Both the position numbers and the translations under genes were made by a program. The notes below the pieces were generated by a model that worked only from the letters and a program-made list of their open reading frames with translations, was not told where the DNA came from and searched no databases. From contig JAFLEF010000047.1 in assembly GCA_017309115.1 (NCBI GenBank), positions 1 through 60,584 of the forward strand: 60,584 nt of DNA, written 5' to 3'. This document shows, piece after piece, positions 25,281 to 34,678 of the stretch; the stretch's first letter is position 1, and every line of letters starts with the position of its first letter. This DNA is from Verrucomicrobiota bacterium (GTDB lineage Bacteria; Verrucomicrobiota; Verrucomicrobiia; Limisphaerales; UBA9464).

Positions 25281-25973
25281 TCAGCGGGACTGCGGACGGC
25301 GCCAGGCCCAGATCAGACCGACTAGGCCTACCCCCGCTAGTGCGACCGTCGAAGGCTCAGGAACCGCCGTAACGCGAGCGTAGAAGTTGGCCGGTACCGT
25401 CCCGCCCGCGAGGGTGTTCAGGGCCCAGGAATCTTCGGTTGAGCCGTTCTTGATCCAGAAATCGTTGAAGCTGCCGATCGCCCCATTGCTCAGCACCCCG
25501 CCAATGGTCACGGGATTGACCACCGACAAGGCCGCGCCATTGCCGACGACATTGCCCAACCCCTGAAATTGAATCGACCAAGTGAACGTGTCCGGAACCG
25601 TGATGTTCGGATTGACCACGATTTCCTGATTGTTCGCGGCCAGCGTGAAGGGCGCGCTCTCCCAAAGAAGCGTCTTCGGACGCAGCGCCACTTGAGGTCC
25701 CGGAATGGCATCGCTGCCGTCGTTGACGTAAATGCGCAGGGTTCCCGTCGGGCTGCCGGAGGAAAAATCACCAAAGTACCCGACGAGGAATTCGGTCACG
25801 AACCGATCCGACCCAGCCAGCTTGATTTCATCGCCGTATTCCAAACCCGTACGAAAGGCGGACGACTGGAGGTTGGCTTGGGTCGTATTGTCGAAGACCA
25901 CGGCCGCGGCGAGCGGACCAGCCAACGTGAGAGTGCCAAACGCCAGCAGAGAGACTGGGAGAAGGGTTTTCAT
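25281..25973 (-). CDS. PEP-CTERM sorting-domain protein
   Basis: A 230-residue exported protein. The N-terminal signal peptide reads MKTLLPVSLLAFGTLTLAG. The C-terminus carries a complete PEP-CTERM signal: AVPEPSTVALAGVGLVGLIW followed by the basic tail AWRRPQSR. Exosortase recognises this tail and anchors or releases the protein at the cell surface, usually in bacteria that make exopolysaccharide. The central 180 residues are a beta-rich domain of a type common in such proteins (FVTEFLVGYFGDFSSGSPTG, TLRIYVNDGSDAIPGPQ). No exosortase is in the window, but polysaccharide genes at 44298-51605 fit the usual context. Confidence 0.93.
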   Translation of the reverse strand: MKTLLPVSLLAFGTLTLAGPLAAAVVFDNTTQANLQSSAFRTGLEYGDEIKLAGSDRFVTEFLVGYFGDFSSGSPTGTLRIYVNDGSDAIPGPQVALRPKTLLWESAPFTLAANNQEIVVNPNITVPDTFTWSIQFQGLGNVVGNGAALSVVNPVTIGGVLSNGAIGSFNDFWIKNGSTEDSWALNTLAGGTVPANFYARVTAVPEPSTVALAGVGLVGLIWAWRRPQSR

Positions 25974-26012
25974 GGAGTCGGGATCAAACGGACAAGGCCA
26001 ACGAAATTGAAA

Positions 26013-26087
26013 TGGTGCCCCGGCCAGGACTTGAACCTGGAACCAACTGATTAAGAGTCAGCTGCTCTGCCATTGAGCTACCGAGGC
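26013..26087 (-). tRNA. tRNA-Lys (anticodon CTT)
   Basis: Read on the minus strand, the acceptor arm GCCTCGG pairs with CCGGGGC. The anticodon stem GCTGA/TCAGT encloses the loop CTCTTAA with anticodon CTT. The T arm holds CAGGTTCAAGTCCTG. The CCA end is encoded (26013-26015). The length is 75 nt including CCA. Confidence 0.97.
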
Positions 26088-26209
26088 ACGGCAACAGCGG
26101 CGAGAAACTGAGGAGTGTACTTCCAAATGTCAACGTTCCGCTTTGATCGTGACGATGCTTCCCGCCCACCCAACCTTCCGACTAGCGTTTCCAACGCTTC
26201 GTTCCTGAC

Positions 26210-27157
26210 ATGACAACGCCTCTTCGCCTCGTGTTCATGGGCACACCTGAGCTTGCCCGCACTCTTTTGCTCGGCGTGGCGTCGGCGCCGTGGATCCGAC
26301 TTGAAGCCGTCGTTTCGCAACCGGATCGCCCGTCCGGCCGACATCTCCAACCGACGCCGCCGCCCGTGAAATTGGCCGCGCAGGAACTGGGCGTTCCCGT
26401 GCTGCAACCGCTGAAGGCCCGCGATCCTGAGTTCTTGAATCAGCTGCGACACTTGACGCCGGATCTCATCCTGGTCGCCGCCTACGGACAGATCCTCCCC
26501 GCCGCGCTGCTCGAAATCCCGCGCTGGGGGTGCCTCAACGTCCACACGTCCTTGCTGCCCCGCTGGCGGGGTGCCGCGCCCATTCAGTGGGCGATCGCTT
26601 CCGGAGATCCGGAAACAGGGGTGACCTTGATGAAGATGGATGTCGGCATGGACACCGGGCCGGTTTTGAATCGGATCACCACTCCCATTGCCCCGGATGA
26701 AACCAGCCAGAGTCTTCACGATCGGCTCGCCCGACTGGGAGTGGACCTCGTGCTCACCACCGTTCCGGACTATGTCTCCGGCCATTGTTTGCCCGTTCCC
26801 CAGCCGCAGGAGGGAGTCACCCATGCCCGCAAAATCACGCGGGATGACGGCCGGGTGGATTGGTCGCAATCGGCTGCGTTTCTGGATCAACGTCGCCGCG
26901 CCTTCACTCCCTGGCCGGGAGCCTACGCCTTCATTCCGGGAACGCCCCAACCCCGCTTGTTGAAGATCCACTCCGCCCGACCAGACCTTCGACCGGTGGA
27001 CGCTCCTGCCGGAACCGTTTTGTCGTCCGGTCCGGAAGGCATCGTGGTGGCGTGCGGCACTGGTTCCTGGGTACTCACCGAGGTTCAACTGGAAGGCGGC
27101 CGGCGCCTTTCAGCCCAGGAGTTCGCCGCTGGCCACGCCGTCACCCGTCTGGAGTGA
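26210..27157 (+). CDS. fmt: Methionyl-tRNA formyltransferase
   Basis: A 315-residue cytoplasmic enzyme that formylates initiator Met-tRNA with 10-formyl-THF. The formyltransferase domain (residues about 5-190) starts LRLVFMGTPELARTLL. It carries the catalytic Asn-His-Asp set in CLNVHTSLLP and MKMDVGMDTGPVL, plus the signature LLPRWRGAAPIQWAI. The C-terminal tRNA-binding domain occupies the last 105 residues (FTPWPGAYAF). The length is normal. The usual neighbour def (peptide deformylase) is missing here. It stands just beyond the divergent tRNA-Lys gene. Confidence 0.97.
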   Translation: MTTPLRLVFMGTPELARTLLLGVASAPWIRLEAVVSQPDRPSGRHLQPTPPPVKLAAQELGVPVLQPLKARDPEFLNQLRHLTPDLILVAAYGQILPAALLEIPRWGCLNVHTSLLPRWRGAAPIQWAIASGDPETGVTLMKMDVGMDTGPVLNRITTPIAPDETSQSLHDRLARLGVDLVLTTVPDYVSGHCLPVPQPQEGVTHARKITRDDGRVDWSQSAAFLDQRRRAFTPWPGAYAFIPGTPQPRLLKIHSARPDLRPVDAPAGTVLSSGPEGIVVACGTGSWVLTEVQLEGGRRLSAQEFAAGHAVTRLE

Positions 27158-27166
27158 GTCGGTCAG

Positions 27167-28372
27167 TCAGCTCACCCGCAGATACACGGCCTTCAGATAC
27201 TCGGCCTCGGCAAACGTTGCCGCATGGTCCGCCGGGTGGCCTTCCAGGGCCAACTCCTCGGCCTTTCGTCGCCGCGCTCGAACCGCGGAGCGGACGGCTC
27301 CTACAAATTCATCCCGGCTCACGTGCGCACTGCACGAGGCGGCCAGCAAAACTCCACCCCGGCGAACCCGATCGAGTCCCAACGCGGCCAGGCGCTCGTA
27401 GGCCCGAATCGCTTCCTCCCGTTCCATTTCCCGCTTCGCCAACGACGGCGGATCCAGGATGACCATGTCAAACTGCCGGTCCCGCGCCTCCGCCAACCAG
27501 GCGAAGGCATCGCCTTGGATCTGCTCGTGCCGGGCCGCCGCGCACGCCGGATTGAGCGCAAAATTCCTTCGAGCCTGCGCCAGCGCATGACCCGAAATGT
27601 CGAGGTCCGTCACGGTTCGGGCTCCACCCCGCGCGGCGTAGAGACTGAAGCCACCGGAAAAACTGAACACGTTGAGCACGTCAGCCCCGGCCGACAACTC
27701 CCCAATCCGACGCCGATTCTCGCGCTGATCGAGAAAGAATCCGGTCTTCTGCCCGCGCACGACTTCCGACTCAAACTTCAGACCCGATTCCAAGAACACT
27801 ACGCGTTCGGACTCGTCCGTTCCGTGGAGATTTTGTCCGTCCCACAGTCCCAAGCGCTCCCCGGCTTCCCGCTGATTGCGACTCCAGCGCAGGACCAACC
27901 GTTCCGGACGGGCCTCCTCCACCAGCAGCCGAGTGATCAGTTCGAGCCGGGACCACCAGACCCCGGAGTAGATTTTCAGCACCAGGGTTCCGCCATACCG
28001 GTCCACCACCAATCCCGGCCAGCCATCGCTTTCCCCGTAAACACAGCGGTACCCGGTGGTGTCGTCGGCAAACAGCCCTTCCCGTCGCCGCCAGGCCGCC
28101 CGCATCCGCTCGCGCCACCAGTCATCTGCCACCTGAACCGGCCTCCCCACATGCAGCACGCGCAAGCGCAAGGGCGAATCCGGGTCCCACAGGCCCAACG
28201 CTAGAAACCGGTCGGAGCGATCGTACACCACCCCCAGTTCTCCGACGTTCGCCTCCCGGGATTGCTCCCGAATCGAAGTCGCGTAGACCCAAGGATGACC
28301 CCGGCGCACGGCGGTTTCGGCCGCAGCCGTGAGTCGAAGGCGCAGGGTCGTTCGGGCAGGAACGGAGGACAT
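27167..28372 (-). CDS. rlmI: RlmI-like 23S rRNA (cytosine-5) methyltransferase
   Basis: A 401-residue class I SAM-dependent methyltransferase with an N-terminal PUA domain (residues about 8-85, with [12 protein letters not shown]). A middle segment contains [20 protein letters not shown] Rossmann methyltransferase domain follows, with the SAM loop [20 protein letters not shown], the acidic [12 protein letters not shown], and motif IV DPPSLA. RLxxG-type families such as RlmI methylate C1962 of 23S rRNA; that exact target is assumed from family membership. It is convergent with fmt, 9 nt away. Confidence 0.92.
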   Translation of the reverse strand: MSSVPARTTLRLRLTAAAETAVRRGHPWVYATSIREQSREANVGELGVVYDRSDRFLALGLWDPDSPLRLRVLHVGRPVQVADDWWRERMRAAWRRREGLFADDTTGYRCVYGESDGWPGLVVDRYGGTLVLKIYSGVWWSRLELITRLLVEEARPERLVLRWSRNQREAGERLGLWDGQNLHGTDESERVVFLESGLKFESEVVRGQKTGFFLDQRENRRRIGELSAGADVLNVFSFSGGFSLYAARGGARTVTDLDISGHALAQARRNFALNPACAAARHEQIQGDAFAWLAEARDRQFDMVILDPPSLAKREMEREEAIRAYERLAALGLDRVRRGGVLLAASCSAHVSRDEFVGAVRSAVRARRRKAEELALEGHPADHAATFAEAEYLKAVYLRVS

Positions 28373-28402
28373 GGCGGAAAACCGTTCCGGCGACCCGCCC
28401 GC

Positions 28403-28744
28403 TCAGGCCGGCACCAGGACTTCGTCGGACTCTTTTTCCGTTTGCTCGGCGGTCAGCTCGTCCTCCTCAGTCTGCAATGGGGCAAACCGTTCGGCATTGA
28501 AGCCCAGTTCGCCGTTCAGTCCGCGCTTCAGGAAGGGATCCCGGGGATTCACCAATTCCTCCAACAAAACTCCAATTTCCCCATCTTTGCGCCCCCCAGC
28601 CGCTGCCGTGTAGTGACCCCGACCAATGTAGATGCCTCGGACGGTGTACACGGAATCCTTCTTGGGCAGATACTTGAAGAGCAACCGCGCCATCGGCGGG
28701 AACTCGTCATCGACACAGACTACTTTCTGACCTTTCGCGAACAC
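28403..28744 (-). CDS. Small conserved hypothetical protein
   Basis: A GTG start gives 113 residues, beginning with the sequence FAKGQKVVCVDDEFPPMARL. The first 60 residues look like a small SH3-like beta domain (KGQKVVCVDD, SVYTVRGIYIGRGHY). The tail from about residue 90 is acidic (EEDELTAEQTEKESDE) and probably disordered. Similar K-G-x-x-V-x-C-V-D-D-x-F-P proteins occur in diverse bacteria and phages without a known function. It lies just upstream of the rlmI gene on the same strand and may be its operon partner. Confidence 0.7.
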   Translation of the reverse strand: MFAKGQKVVCVDDEFPPMARLLFKYLPKKDSVYTVRGIYIGRGHYTAAAGGRKDGEIGVLLEELVNPRDPFLKRGLNGELGFNAERFAPLQTEEDELTAEQTEKESDEVLVPA

Positions 28745-28951
28745 CCGATGAGGCTAGCGAAAGGCTCGCGCCGAAGGAAGAACAGAGCCCCGGTGGTCAG
28801 CGAGCGCCGGGAACCAAGGTCCGAAAACCCTCCCCGGTAGAACGGAGCCGACTCAAGCCGACTCAGCATCAGTTCCGGGAATGGCGCTTGATTCGAACAT
28901 GCGCCTGCCTAGGCTGACGACACTCAACCCGACGTCAGGAGATCCAAAACC

Positions 28952-30322
28952 TTGGAGCCGACGGACCTTTCCAAACGACTCCAAAGCAGTGGGGCATCCT
29001 CTTGGGACCATCCACCAAAGATTCCCCAACGCCGGTCGCCGATGCTCAAACTCACTGAAAACCAATCCCCGTCCCCGCAACTTCGGACGCAGCAGGTCGT
29101 CACCCGAGTCCTGGCCGAAGTGCTCCCGCCCACTGAAACCATTCGGGAAGTACTCCAATCCTTGCTCACGACCGAGGGCTGGGAGTTCGCTGCCTACTGG
29201 GAACCGGATACCGACCAGGAATTCCTGCGCTGTTCCCTGACCCAGGCCCAGGGGAACGACTGGGATCGCCATCGGCTGCGACTCCAAGCCAGCGCCCCGC
29301 GACGAGGCGAGGAACTGGTGGGCCAAGCTTGGTCCCGGATGGCTCCGCTAGGAGAGACGCTCAAGACCAATCCTGCGACGTTTCCTGATCGCTTCGCCGC
29401 GCAGGTTCCCGACGGTGCCTGGGCCTGGGCCTTCCCAGTTGCCCACGCCAACGAAGTGCTGGGGATCATCGAAGGTCTTTCGTCGGCGCCCCCGAGTGAC
29501 ACAGCCGGCCCGTTTTGGACGGAGTTGGGTCAGGTCCTCGGCCGCTACCTCAGCCGACGTCAGGTCAGTGGAGATTCCGCTGGCTTGGTCACCGAACTGG
29601 AGCGCCGCCTGCAAGACCGTTCCGAAGCCCTCAACGAAGCCACCCGCGAATTGGAATCCTTCTCGTATTCGGTGTCTCACGACCTCCGCTCGCCTTTGCG
29701 AGCCATTGACGGATTCTCCCAAGCCTTGGTGGAAGATTTCGCCGCCCAACTCCCGGAGGAAGCCCGGCGCGACCTCGACATCATTCGCGCGGAGACGCGC
29801 CGCATGGGTCAGCTTATCGATGATCTGTTGACCTTTTCGCGCCTGAGTCGGGCGCCATTCAATCCGCAACCGGTGGACATGACCGGGCTCGCCCAATCAG
29901 CCCTGGGAGAAGCCACCCGAGCGCACCCCGAACGCGCCCAATTCGTTCGCCTGCCCGCTCTGCCCCCAGCCCACGGAGACGCCGCCCTCCTGCGACAAGT
30001 CTGGTTTCAACTGCTCACCAATGCGCTGAAGTTCTCCGGCCGCCAAAATCCCCCAGCGATTCTGATCCGCGCAGAAACGCGAGGTCCGCAGGTGGTCTAC
30101 TCGGTCCGCGACAATGGAGTAGGCTTTGACATGCAGTACGCCCATAAACTCTTTGGAGTCTTCCAGCGGTTGCACCGGGCGGAGGAGTTTCCCGGCACCG
30201 GAGTCGGACTCGCCATTACCCAGCGCATTATCCACCGCCATGGAGGAAAAATCTGGGCTGAAGCGGCCGCCAACCAGGGCGCCACCTTTTTCTTCACCGT
30301 CAATCCCGGATCCCCCTCCTGA
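28952..30322 (+). CDS. GAF-domain sensor histidine kinase
   Basis: A 456-residue soluble histidine kinase. Residues about 45-205 form a GAF-type sensor domain ([37 protein letters not shown]). A short coiled coil follows ([20 protein letters not shown]). The HisKA domain carries the phospho-acceptor H243 in [18 protein letters not shown]. The ATPase domain shows the N box ([10 protein letters not shown]), G1 (DNGVGFDM) and G2 (GTGVGLAI). I chose a TTG start because AGGAGA lies 9 nt upstream. An ATG at 29042 would shorten it by 30 residues without touching a domain. The stop overlaps the next start (TGATG), so kinase and regulator are coupled. Confidence 0.92.
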   Translation: MEPTDLSKRLQSSGASSWDHPPKIPQRRSPMLKLTENQSPSPQLRTQQVVTRVLAEVLPPTETIREVLQSLLTTEGWEFAAYWEPDTDQEFLRCSLTQAQGNDWDRHRLRLQASAPRRGEELVGQAWSRMAPLGETLKTNPATFPDRFAAQVPDGAWAWAFPVAHANEVLGIIEGLSSAPPSDTAGPFWTELGQVLGRYLSRRQVSGDSAGLVTELERRLQDRSEALNEATRELESFSYSVSHDLRSPLRAIDGFSQALVEDFAAQLPEEARRDLDIIRAETRRMGQLIDDLLTFSRLSRAPFNPQPVDMTGLAQSALGEATRAHPERAQFVRLPALPPAHGDAALLRQVWFQLLTNALKFSGRQNPPAILIRAETRGPQVVYSVRDNGVGFDMQYAHKLFGVFQRLHRAEEFPGTGVGLAITQRIIHRHGGKIWAEAAANQGATFFFTVNPGSPS

Positions 30323-30780
30323 TGCCTGCTGCCCTGGCGGAGATGGTCGAAATTCTCTTGGTCGAGGATAATCCCAACGACCTCGCCCTGACGACCCGGG
30401 CCCTCGAAAGAGCGCGCTTGGCAAATCACATCAAGGTTTGCCGTGATGGGGCCGAAGCGTTGGAATTTCTGTTCGCCACCGGGACCTTTGCCGGCCGGGA
30501 TCCGGGCAACGCTCCCAAGGTCATTCTGCTCGACTTGAAACTGCCCAAGGTCGACGGACTGGAAGTCCTTCGCCGCATCAAGGCCGATCCGCGAACGAAT
30601 TCCATTCCCGTGGTGGTTCTGACGTCTTCCCAGGAACAGAGTGACGTCGTGGAGAGCTACCAACTGGGCGTTAACAGCTACATCGTGAAGCCGGTGAACT
30701 TCGAACGGTTCATCGCCGCCGTGGGCGACCTGGGCATGTACTGGCTGCTCTTGAATCAACCGCCGCGCCTCCAGAGCTAG
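30322..30780 (+). CDS. Single-domain response regulator (Rcp1-like)
   Basis: A 152-residue receiver-only protein. The acidic pair lies in [10 protein letters not shown], the phospho-acceptor is D71 in [12 protein letters not shown], the conserved Thr/Ser in [10 protein letters not shown] and the Lys in [11 protein letters not shown]. An insertion around residues 52-66 ([11 protein letters not shown]) and the phrase V-x-S-Y-x-L-G-V-N-S-Y place it in the Rcp1 type paired with phytochrome or GAF kinases. There is no output domain, so it probably acts by protein contact. It overlaps the upstream kinase stop by 1 nt, which makes that kinase its likely partner. Confidence 0.93.
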   Translation: MPAALAEMVEILLVEDNPNDLALTTRALERARLANHIKVCRDGAEALEFLFATGTFAGRDPGNAPKVILLDLKLPKVDGLEVLRRIKADPRTNSIPVVVLTSSQEQSDVVESYQLGVNSYIVKPVNFERFIAAVGDLGMYWLLLNQPPRLQS

Positions 30781-30827
30781 CCTCTGTTTCAGTGGCACGG
30801 ACGGATCAGCTGAACCATGGTGGGTCC

Positions 30828-31523
30828 ATGCTTCGAGGATTGCTCGGAATCGGCCTTGTTTTGATCGGGCTCGGGAGGGCTTGGGCTCAACCGTCGGACC
30901 CCGCCCAAACGAATCGTTTTGAGGCCGAGATCCAAAAGTTCGAACAGGCGGATTCCCTCCGCGCGCCCGTAACCGATTCTGTTTTATTCGTCGGCAGTTC
31001 CAGCATTCGCAAATGGACCAATCTGGCCTCGGCGTTTCCCGAGTGGACGGTGCTGAATCGCGGGTTTGGCGGATCCACGCTGGCCGATGTGGATTTCTTC
31101 TTCAATCGGGTGATTCGGCCGTACCAACCCCGGGTGGTGGTTCTGTATGAGGGGGACAATGACCTGGCCCGGAATCAAACCGTGGAGCAACTGACCGACC
31201 GATTTGAGGCCTTCGTTGACCGTTTGGCGACCGAACTTCCCGGAACCTCCCTGGTCTTGCTGGCCGTGAAGCCCAGCCCAAGTCGGTTGTCCTATCTGCC
31301 CGTCCAACGGCAGTTGAACGCTGAACTGCAGCGGCTCGCGCAGACCCGCTCCCGGGTCTATTTTGCCGATACCTTTCGCCCGCTCCTGAACATAGATCAG
31401 CAACCGGATCCCCAGTGGTACGAGTCCGACCAACTTCACCTGAATCCCGCTGGCTACGCCCGCTGGATCCCAGTGGTGCGAGCTGCGCTGGAGCAGGCGG
31501 TTCCCCGTCCCCTCTCCCCATGA
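30828..31523 (+). CDS. Exported SGNH/GDSL-family hydrolase
   Basis: A 231-residue protein with a signal peptide (LRGLLGIGLVLIGLGRAWAQ). The SGNH blocks are present: block I as FVGSSSIRKW with the nucleophile Ser, block II Gly in NRGFGGSTL, block III Asn in YEGDNDLA, and block V Asp/His in SDQLHLNPAGY. Members are esterases or carbohydrate deacetylases; the substrate is unknown. The frame is open from a GTG at 30792, but the ATG at 30828 directly precedes the signal peptide and is preferred. Its stop overlaps the next start (ATGA), so the thioredoxin gene is translationally coupled. Confidence 0.88.
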   Translation: MLRGLLGIGLVLIGLGRAWAQPSDPAQTNRFEAEIQKFEQADSLRAPVTDSVLFVGSSSIRKWTNLASAFPEWTVLNRGFGGSTLADVDFFFNRVIRPYQPRVVVLYEGDNDLARNQTVEQLTDRFEAFVDRLATELPGTSLVLLAVKPSPSRLSYLPVQRQLNAELQRLAQTRSRVYFADTFRPLLNIDQQPDPQWYESDQLHLNPAGYARWIPVVRAALEQAVPRPLSP

Positions 31524-32077
31524 AACCCCGCTTCAACGCCCGCTGGGTCTATCCGTTTCTGATGGCAGTGGTGTTCGGCTGGCTGGTGAGTCGACCCTCC
31601 GGCCCGTCCTTCTCTCGTCTGCCGGCGGGCGGGGGGCCAGCGCCAAAATGGTCCATGCCGGATTTGGAGGGTCGAACTGTCCGGTCGGAGGACTTTGCCG
31701 GGCGGATTGTGGTGTTGAATTTCTGGGCGACCTGGTGCCCGCCGTGTCGTCGGGAAATCCCCGAGCTGAAAGATTTTCAACGCGCTCATTCGACCAACGA
31801 CGTGATGGTCATCGGGGCCGCCACGGATGCCGATGGACCCGAATTCCTGAAGTCCTTTGTGAGCCGGCATGAGCTCAACTACCCCGTCCTGCGCGCCGGA
31901 CCCGAGGTGCAGATGAGTTTCTACGTCACCAGTCTACCGTCGACCTGGATTATCGGTCGGGACGGCCGGGTGGAAGCCCGCTACCTCGGAGCGCTCACCC
32001 GCAAGGAACTGGACCGGGCCATCGCTCCGCTACTGTCCAAAGGCACTCCGGGCGTCCCACCGCCACCCCTGCTCTAG
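31520..32077 (+). CDS. TlpA/ResA-like thioredoxin-fold protein
   Basis: A 185-residue membrane-anchored thiol-disulfide protein. The N-terminal hydrophobic segment ([16 protein letters not shown]) anchors it with the domain outside the cytoplasm. The redox motif is WCPPC in [18 protein letters not shown]. The cis-Pro region [20 protein letters not shown] completes the TlpA fold. It should act in cytochrome maturation or in keeping envelope thiols reduced; no cytochrome gene is adjacent. The ATG at 31520 overlaps the stop of the SGNH hydrolase (ATGA). Upstream in-frame codons overlap that gene and are not used. Confidence 0.92.
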   Translation: MKPRFNARWVYPFLMAVVFGWLVSRPSGPSFSRLPAGGGPAPKWSMPDLEGRTVRSEDFAGRIVVLNFWATWCPPCRREIPELKDFQRAHSTNDVMVIGAATDADGPEFLKSFVSRHELNYPVLRAGPEVQMSFYVTSLPSTWIIGRDGRVEARYLGALTRKELDRAIAPLLSKGTPGVPPPPLL

Positions 32078-32178
32078 GTTTGCCCCAATCGGGAATCCCG
32101 AGACTGGGCGTGGACTGCAGGCAATGATTACGCGATGAAACCCTTCCCCCCGACCCACTCTCTGCCCTATCTTTGGCA

Positions 32179-33399
32179 ATGCCTTTTCGCCAAATGGGGC
32201 TTTCGGCGCCGGTGATTGAAGGGATTCAAGCCATGGGCTACACCGAGCCCACGCCCATCCAACTCCGCGCCATTCCCCTCATTCTTTCCGGCCGGGACGT
32301 CATTGGAAGCGCCCAGACGGGCACGGGAAAAACCGCTGCCTTTGCCCTGCCAATTCTCTCCAAGTTGGATCAACCTGCTCCAGGTCCGCGCGTCCTGGTA
32401 CTGGAGCCGACGCGCGAACTTGCCGCCCAGGTCGAAACGGCCTTCCGCGCCCTCTCCCGCTTCACCCAACTGAGCATCGGTCTCGTCTACGGCGGCGTCG
32501 GCTACGGGCAGCAAAATGACTCCCTCCGCAAGGGCGTCGACATCCTCATCGCCACCCCCGGACGGCTCTTGGATCATTTGCAACGGGGTACTGCCCGGTT
32601 GAACCGCGTGGAGTATCTGGTGCTCGACGAAGCCGACCGCATGCTCGACATGGGCTTCCTGCCCGACGTTCGCCGAATCATCGAACGTTGTCCGGCTCAG
32701 CGTCACACCAGCCTGTTTTCCGCCACCGTTCCTCCCGACATCGCCGCACTAATCAAATGGGCCATGAAGAACCCGGAGGTTGTGGAGATCGGCGCGCGCC
32801 GGTCCCCCGCGGAAACCGTCAAACACGTCATCTACCCGGTCGTTGATGAACAAAAGAACGATCTGCTCCTGGCGTTGCTTCAGCAGGTGAACTTCGACTC
32901 CGTGATCATCTTCTGCCGCACTCGCCACCGGGCGGATCGCATCGGCAGTCTGCTCAAGAAGAACAATCACGCGGTGGCCATCCTGCATTCGGATCGCACC
33001 CAGAAGGAACGCGAGCAGGCCTTAAAAGGATTCCGGGACGGTCTTTTCGAAGTGCTGGTCGCGACCGATATCGCGGCCCGCGGACTCGACATCCCGGACG
33101 TCAGTCACGTCATCAACTACGACGTGCCGCAACATCCGGAAGACTACGTGCACCGCATTGGCCGAACGGGCCGCGCCCAGACCGAAGGAGATGCCTTCAC
33201 TCTGATGGCCGTGGCGGACAAGAGCCACGTGGCCGACATCGAGCGCTATATCGGGCAGAAGATCGAACGCACCAAATTGGAAGGCTTCAGCTATCAGCAA
33301 AGCGTGCTGTTCGCCGCCGACGGTTCCATTCGCAAGGACAAGCCGGTCCTCGGCGCCCTGCTCCGCCGGGGCCGAACCTTCCGCCCCCGCCGTCGCTAA
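32179..33399 (+). CDS. DEAD-box ATP-dependent RNA helicase (RhlE-like)
   Basis: A 406-residue cytoplasmic helicase. Motifs in order: Q motif (MGYTEPTPIQLRAIP), Walker A (GSAQTGTGKT), Ia (PTRELA), Ib (TPGRLLD), II (VLDEADRMLDMGF), III (SAT), IV (IIFCRTRHRAD), V (ATDIAARGLDIP) and VI (HRIGRTGRA). The short tail ends with an Arg-rich run (RRGRTFRPRRR) typical of RhlE-type proteins, which work on rRNA assembly or mRNA decay. A TTG lies two codons upstream; the ATG at 32179 is preferred. Confidence 0.95.
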   Translation: MPFRQMGLSAPVIEGIQAMGYTEPTPIQLRAIPLILSGRDVIGSAQTGTGKTAAFALPILSKLDQPAPGPRVLVLEPTRELAAQVETAFRALSRFTQLSIGLVYGGVGYGQQNDSLRKGVDILIATPGRLLDHLQRGTARLNRVEYLVLDEADRMLDMGFLPDVRRIIERCPAQRHTSLFSATVPPDIAALIKWAMKNPEVVEIGARRSPAETVKHVIYPVVDEQKNDLLLALLQQVNFDSVIIFCRTRHRADRIGSLLKKNNHAVAILHSDRTQKEREQALKGFRDGLFEVLVATDIAARGLDIPDVSHVINYDVPQHPEDYVHRIGRTGRAQTEGDAFTLMAVADKSHVADIERYIGQKIERTKLEGFSYQQSVLFAADGSIRKDKPVLGALLRRGRTFRPRRR

Positions 33400-33402
33400 C
33401 GG

Positions 33403-34320
33403 TTATTTGGTCATGGCCGGACGCGGACGCGGCTTGTACAGCGACAGGACGTCGGTTTGATGCCGATTCCCGCCTCGATCCCGCGGAGATTCACCGCGGG
33501 AAAAGACCGGGCTGTCCAACCGATCCGACGGAGTGCCGGTCAGGATTTCCGGGGTGAGATCCGCCACGCTCTGGAGAATTCGGGTGGGCTGATAAACATA
33601 ATCGCCCACCAACTCCAACTGTGTTGATCCGGTGAGCACCAAGTATCCGGAGATCCCAGCTTCCACTGCCCCCCGGATATCGGTCTCCATGGTGTCCCCA
33701 ATCATGACAATGGATTCCGGCGTGCCGAGGGCCTGTTCCTTGAGTCGTCGACAGGCGCGGTGAAACATATAGCCATTGGGCTTGCCCAGGAAATACGCCC
33801 GGCGACCGGTGCTCGCCTCGAGAAACGCCGCCGTGGCGCCAGCGCCAGGTCTTGTTTTCTCGGGTCCCACTGGACACCAGTTGTCGGGATTGGTCGCCAA
33901 AAGGCGCGCTCCCCGTTCGATGCATTCGTGGGCCTTGGCCAAACGTTCCATCGTCGGCGTCCCTTCGCCCACCACGACGTAACTAGGACGAATCCCGTCG
34001 TTGGCGATCCCGCGCTGATGGAATGCAGTCAGCAATCCCCCTTCCCCAAGCACGAACACCGTGCACGTCGGATCTGTTTCGCAGAGGAAGTCGGCCGTGT
34101 TGAGCGCCGAGGTGTAGAAGTGGCGGGCGGAAATGCCGCCTATGCCCAGATGTTTGAGGCGTACCGCCAGGTCTTCCGGGGTCGGAGCCGAGTTGTTGGT
34201 GAGGAACAGGAAGGGCGTTCCTGTGGCCAGGAGCGCCGAGACAAACTCGGGAGCCCCTTTGATGAGGTTGTTCTCCCGATAGATCACCCCGTCCATGTCG
34301 ATCAGATAACCGGTCTTCAT
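33403..34320 (-). CDS. HAD-IIA family phosphatase (NagD-like)
   Basis: A 305-residue cytoplasmic hydrolase of the haloacid dehalogenase superfamily. Motif I is YLIDMDGVIY with the nucleophile D8 and D10. Motif II Thr/Ser is in FLFLTNNSAPTPEDLAVR. The C2-type cap lies between. Motif III Lys is in FLGKPNGYMF and motif IV in IVMIGDTMETDIRGAVEAGI. The NagD/4-nitrophenylphosphatase branch uses sugar or nucleotide phosphates; the true substrate is not clear. The C-terminal 45 residues are Arg/Pro-rich and absent from most family members. I used the ATG directly before KTGYLIDMDG. The gene is convergent with the helicase, 3 nt apart. Confidence 0.9.
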   Translation of the reverse strand: MKTGYLIDMDGVIYRENNLIKGAPEFVSALLATGTPFLFLTNNSAPTPEDLAVRLKHLGIGGISARHFYTSALNTADFLCETDPTCTVFVLGEGGLLTAFHQRGIANDGIRPSYVVVGEGTPTMERLAKAHECIERGARLLATNPDNWCPVGPEKTRPGAGATAAFLEASTGRRAYFLGKPNGYMFHRACRRLKEQALGTPESIVMIGDTMETDIRGAVEAGISGYLVLTGSTQLELVGDYVYQPTRILQSVADLTPEILTGTPSDRLDSPVFSRGESPRDRGGNRHQTDVLSLYKPRPRPAMTK

Positions 34321-34678
34321 GACGTTTGGGATTTGGGTTTGGGGTGACTCTTCAGCAGCCCACAGGGCGACGTCCAACTCATGGAAAGATCCAGAGCAAC
34401 TGTGTTGCCGACTGTGATCACCCCCTCAAACACCCTTGCATCCAGTTTTACGTTAACGACTTAAACAAATCGTCCCAAGATCGAACACGACCACCAACCT
34501 GCCCAAATCACAGCACTCTGCCGGTTTCCTCACCTCGATTACCGCCGCAACGGGCAGGCTTCGCCAACCGGGAGGAATCGCCGCAGTCAGTGCCTTGGAT
34601 CGTCCGGAGACGCCGAGATCCAAGGAGAACCCTCCCGGCCTCTTGACGGGTCGGCAGCCAATTCCGGATGTTGTCCCC
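34321..34678. other. Divergent intergenic region with a structured hairpin
   Basis: This 358-bp spacer separates the divergent HAD phosphatase and zinc-ribbon genes and must carry both promoters; no clear -35/-10 pair stands out. Near its right end CCTTGGATC (34593-34601) pairs with GATCCAAGG (34617-34625), with an inner CGTC/GACG stem. The hairpin lies about 54 nt before the zinc-ribbon start codon. No gene is supported. Confidence 0.5.
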
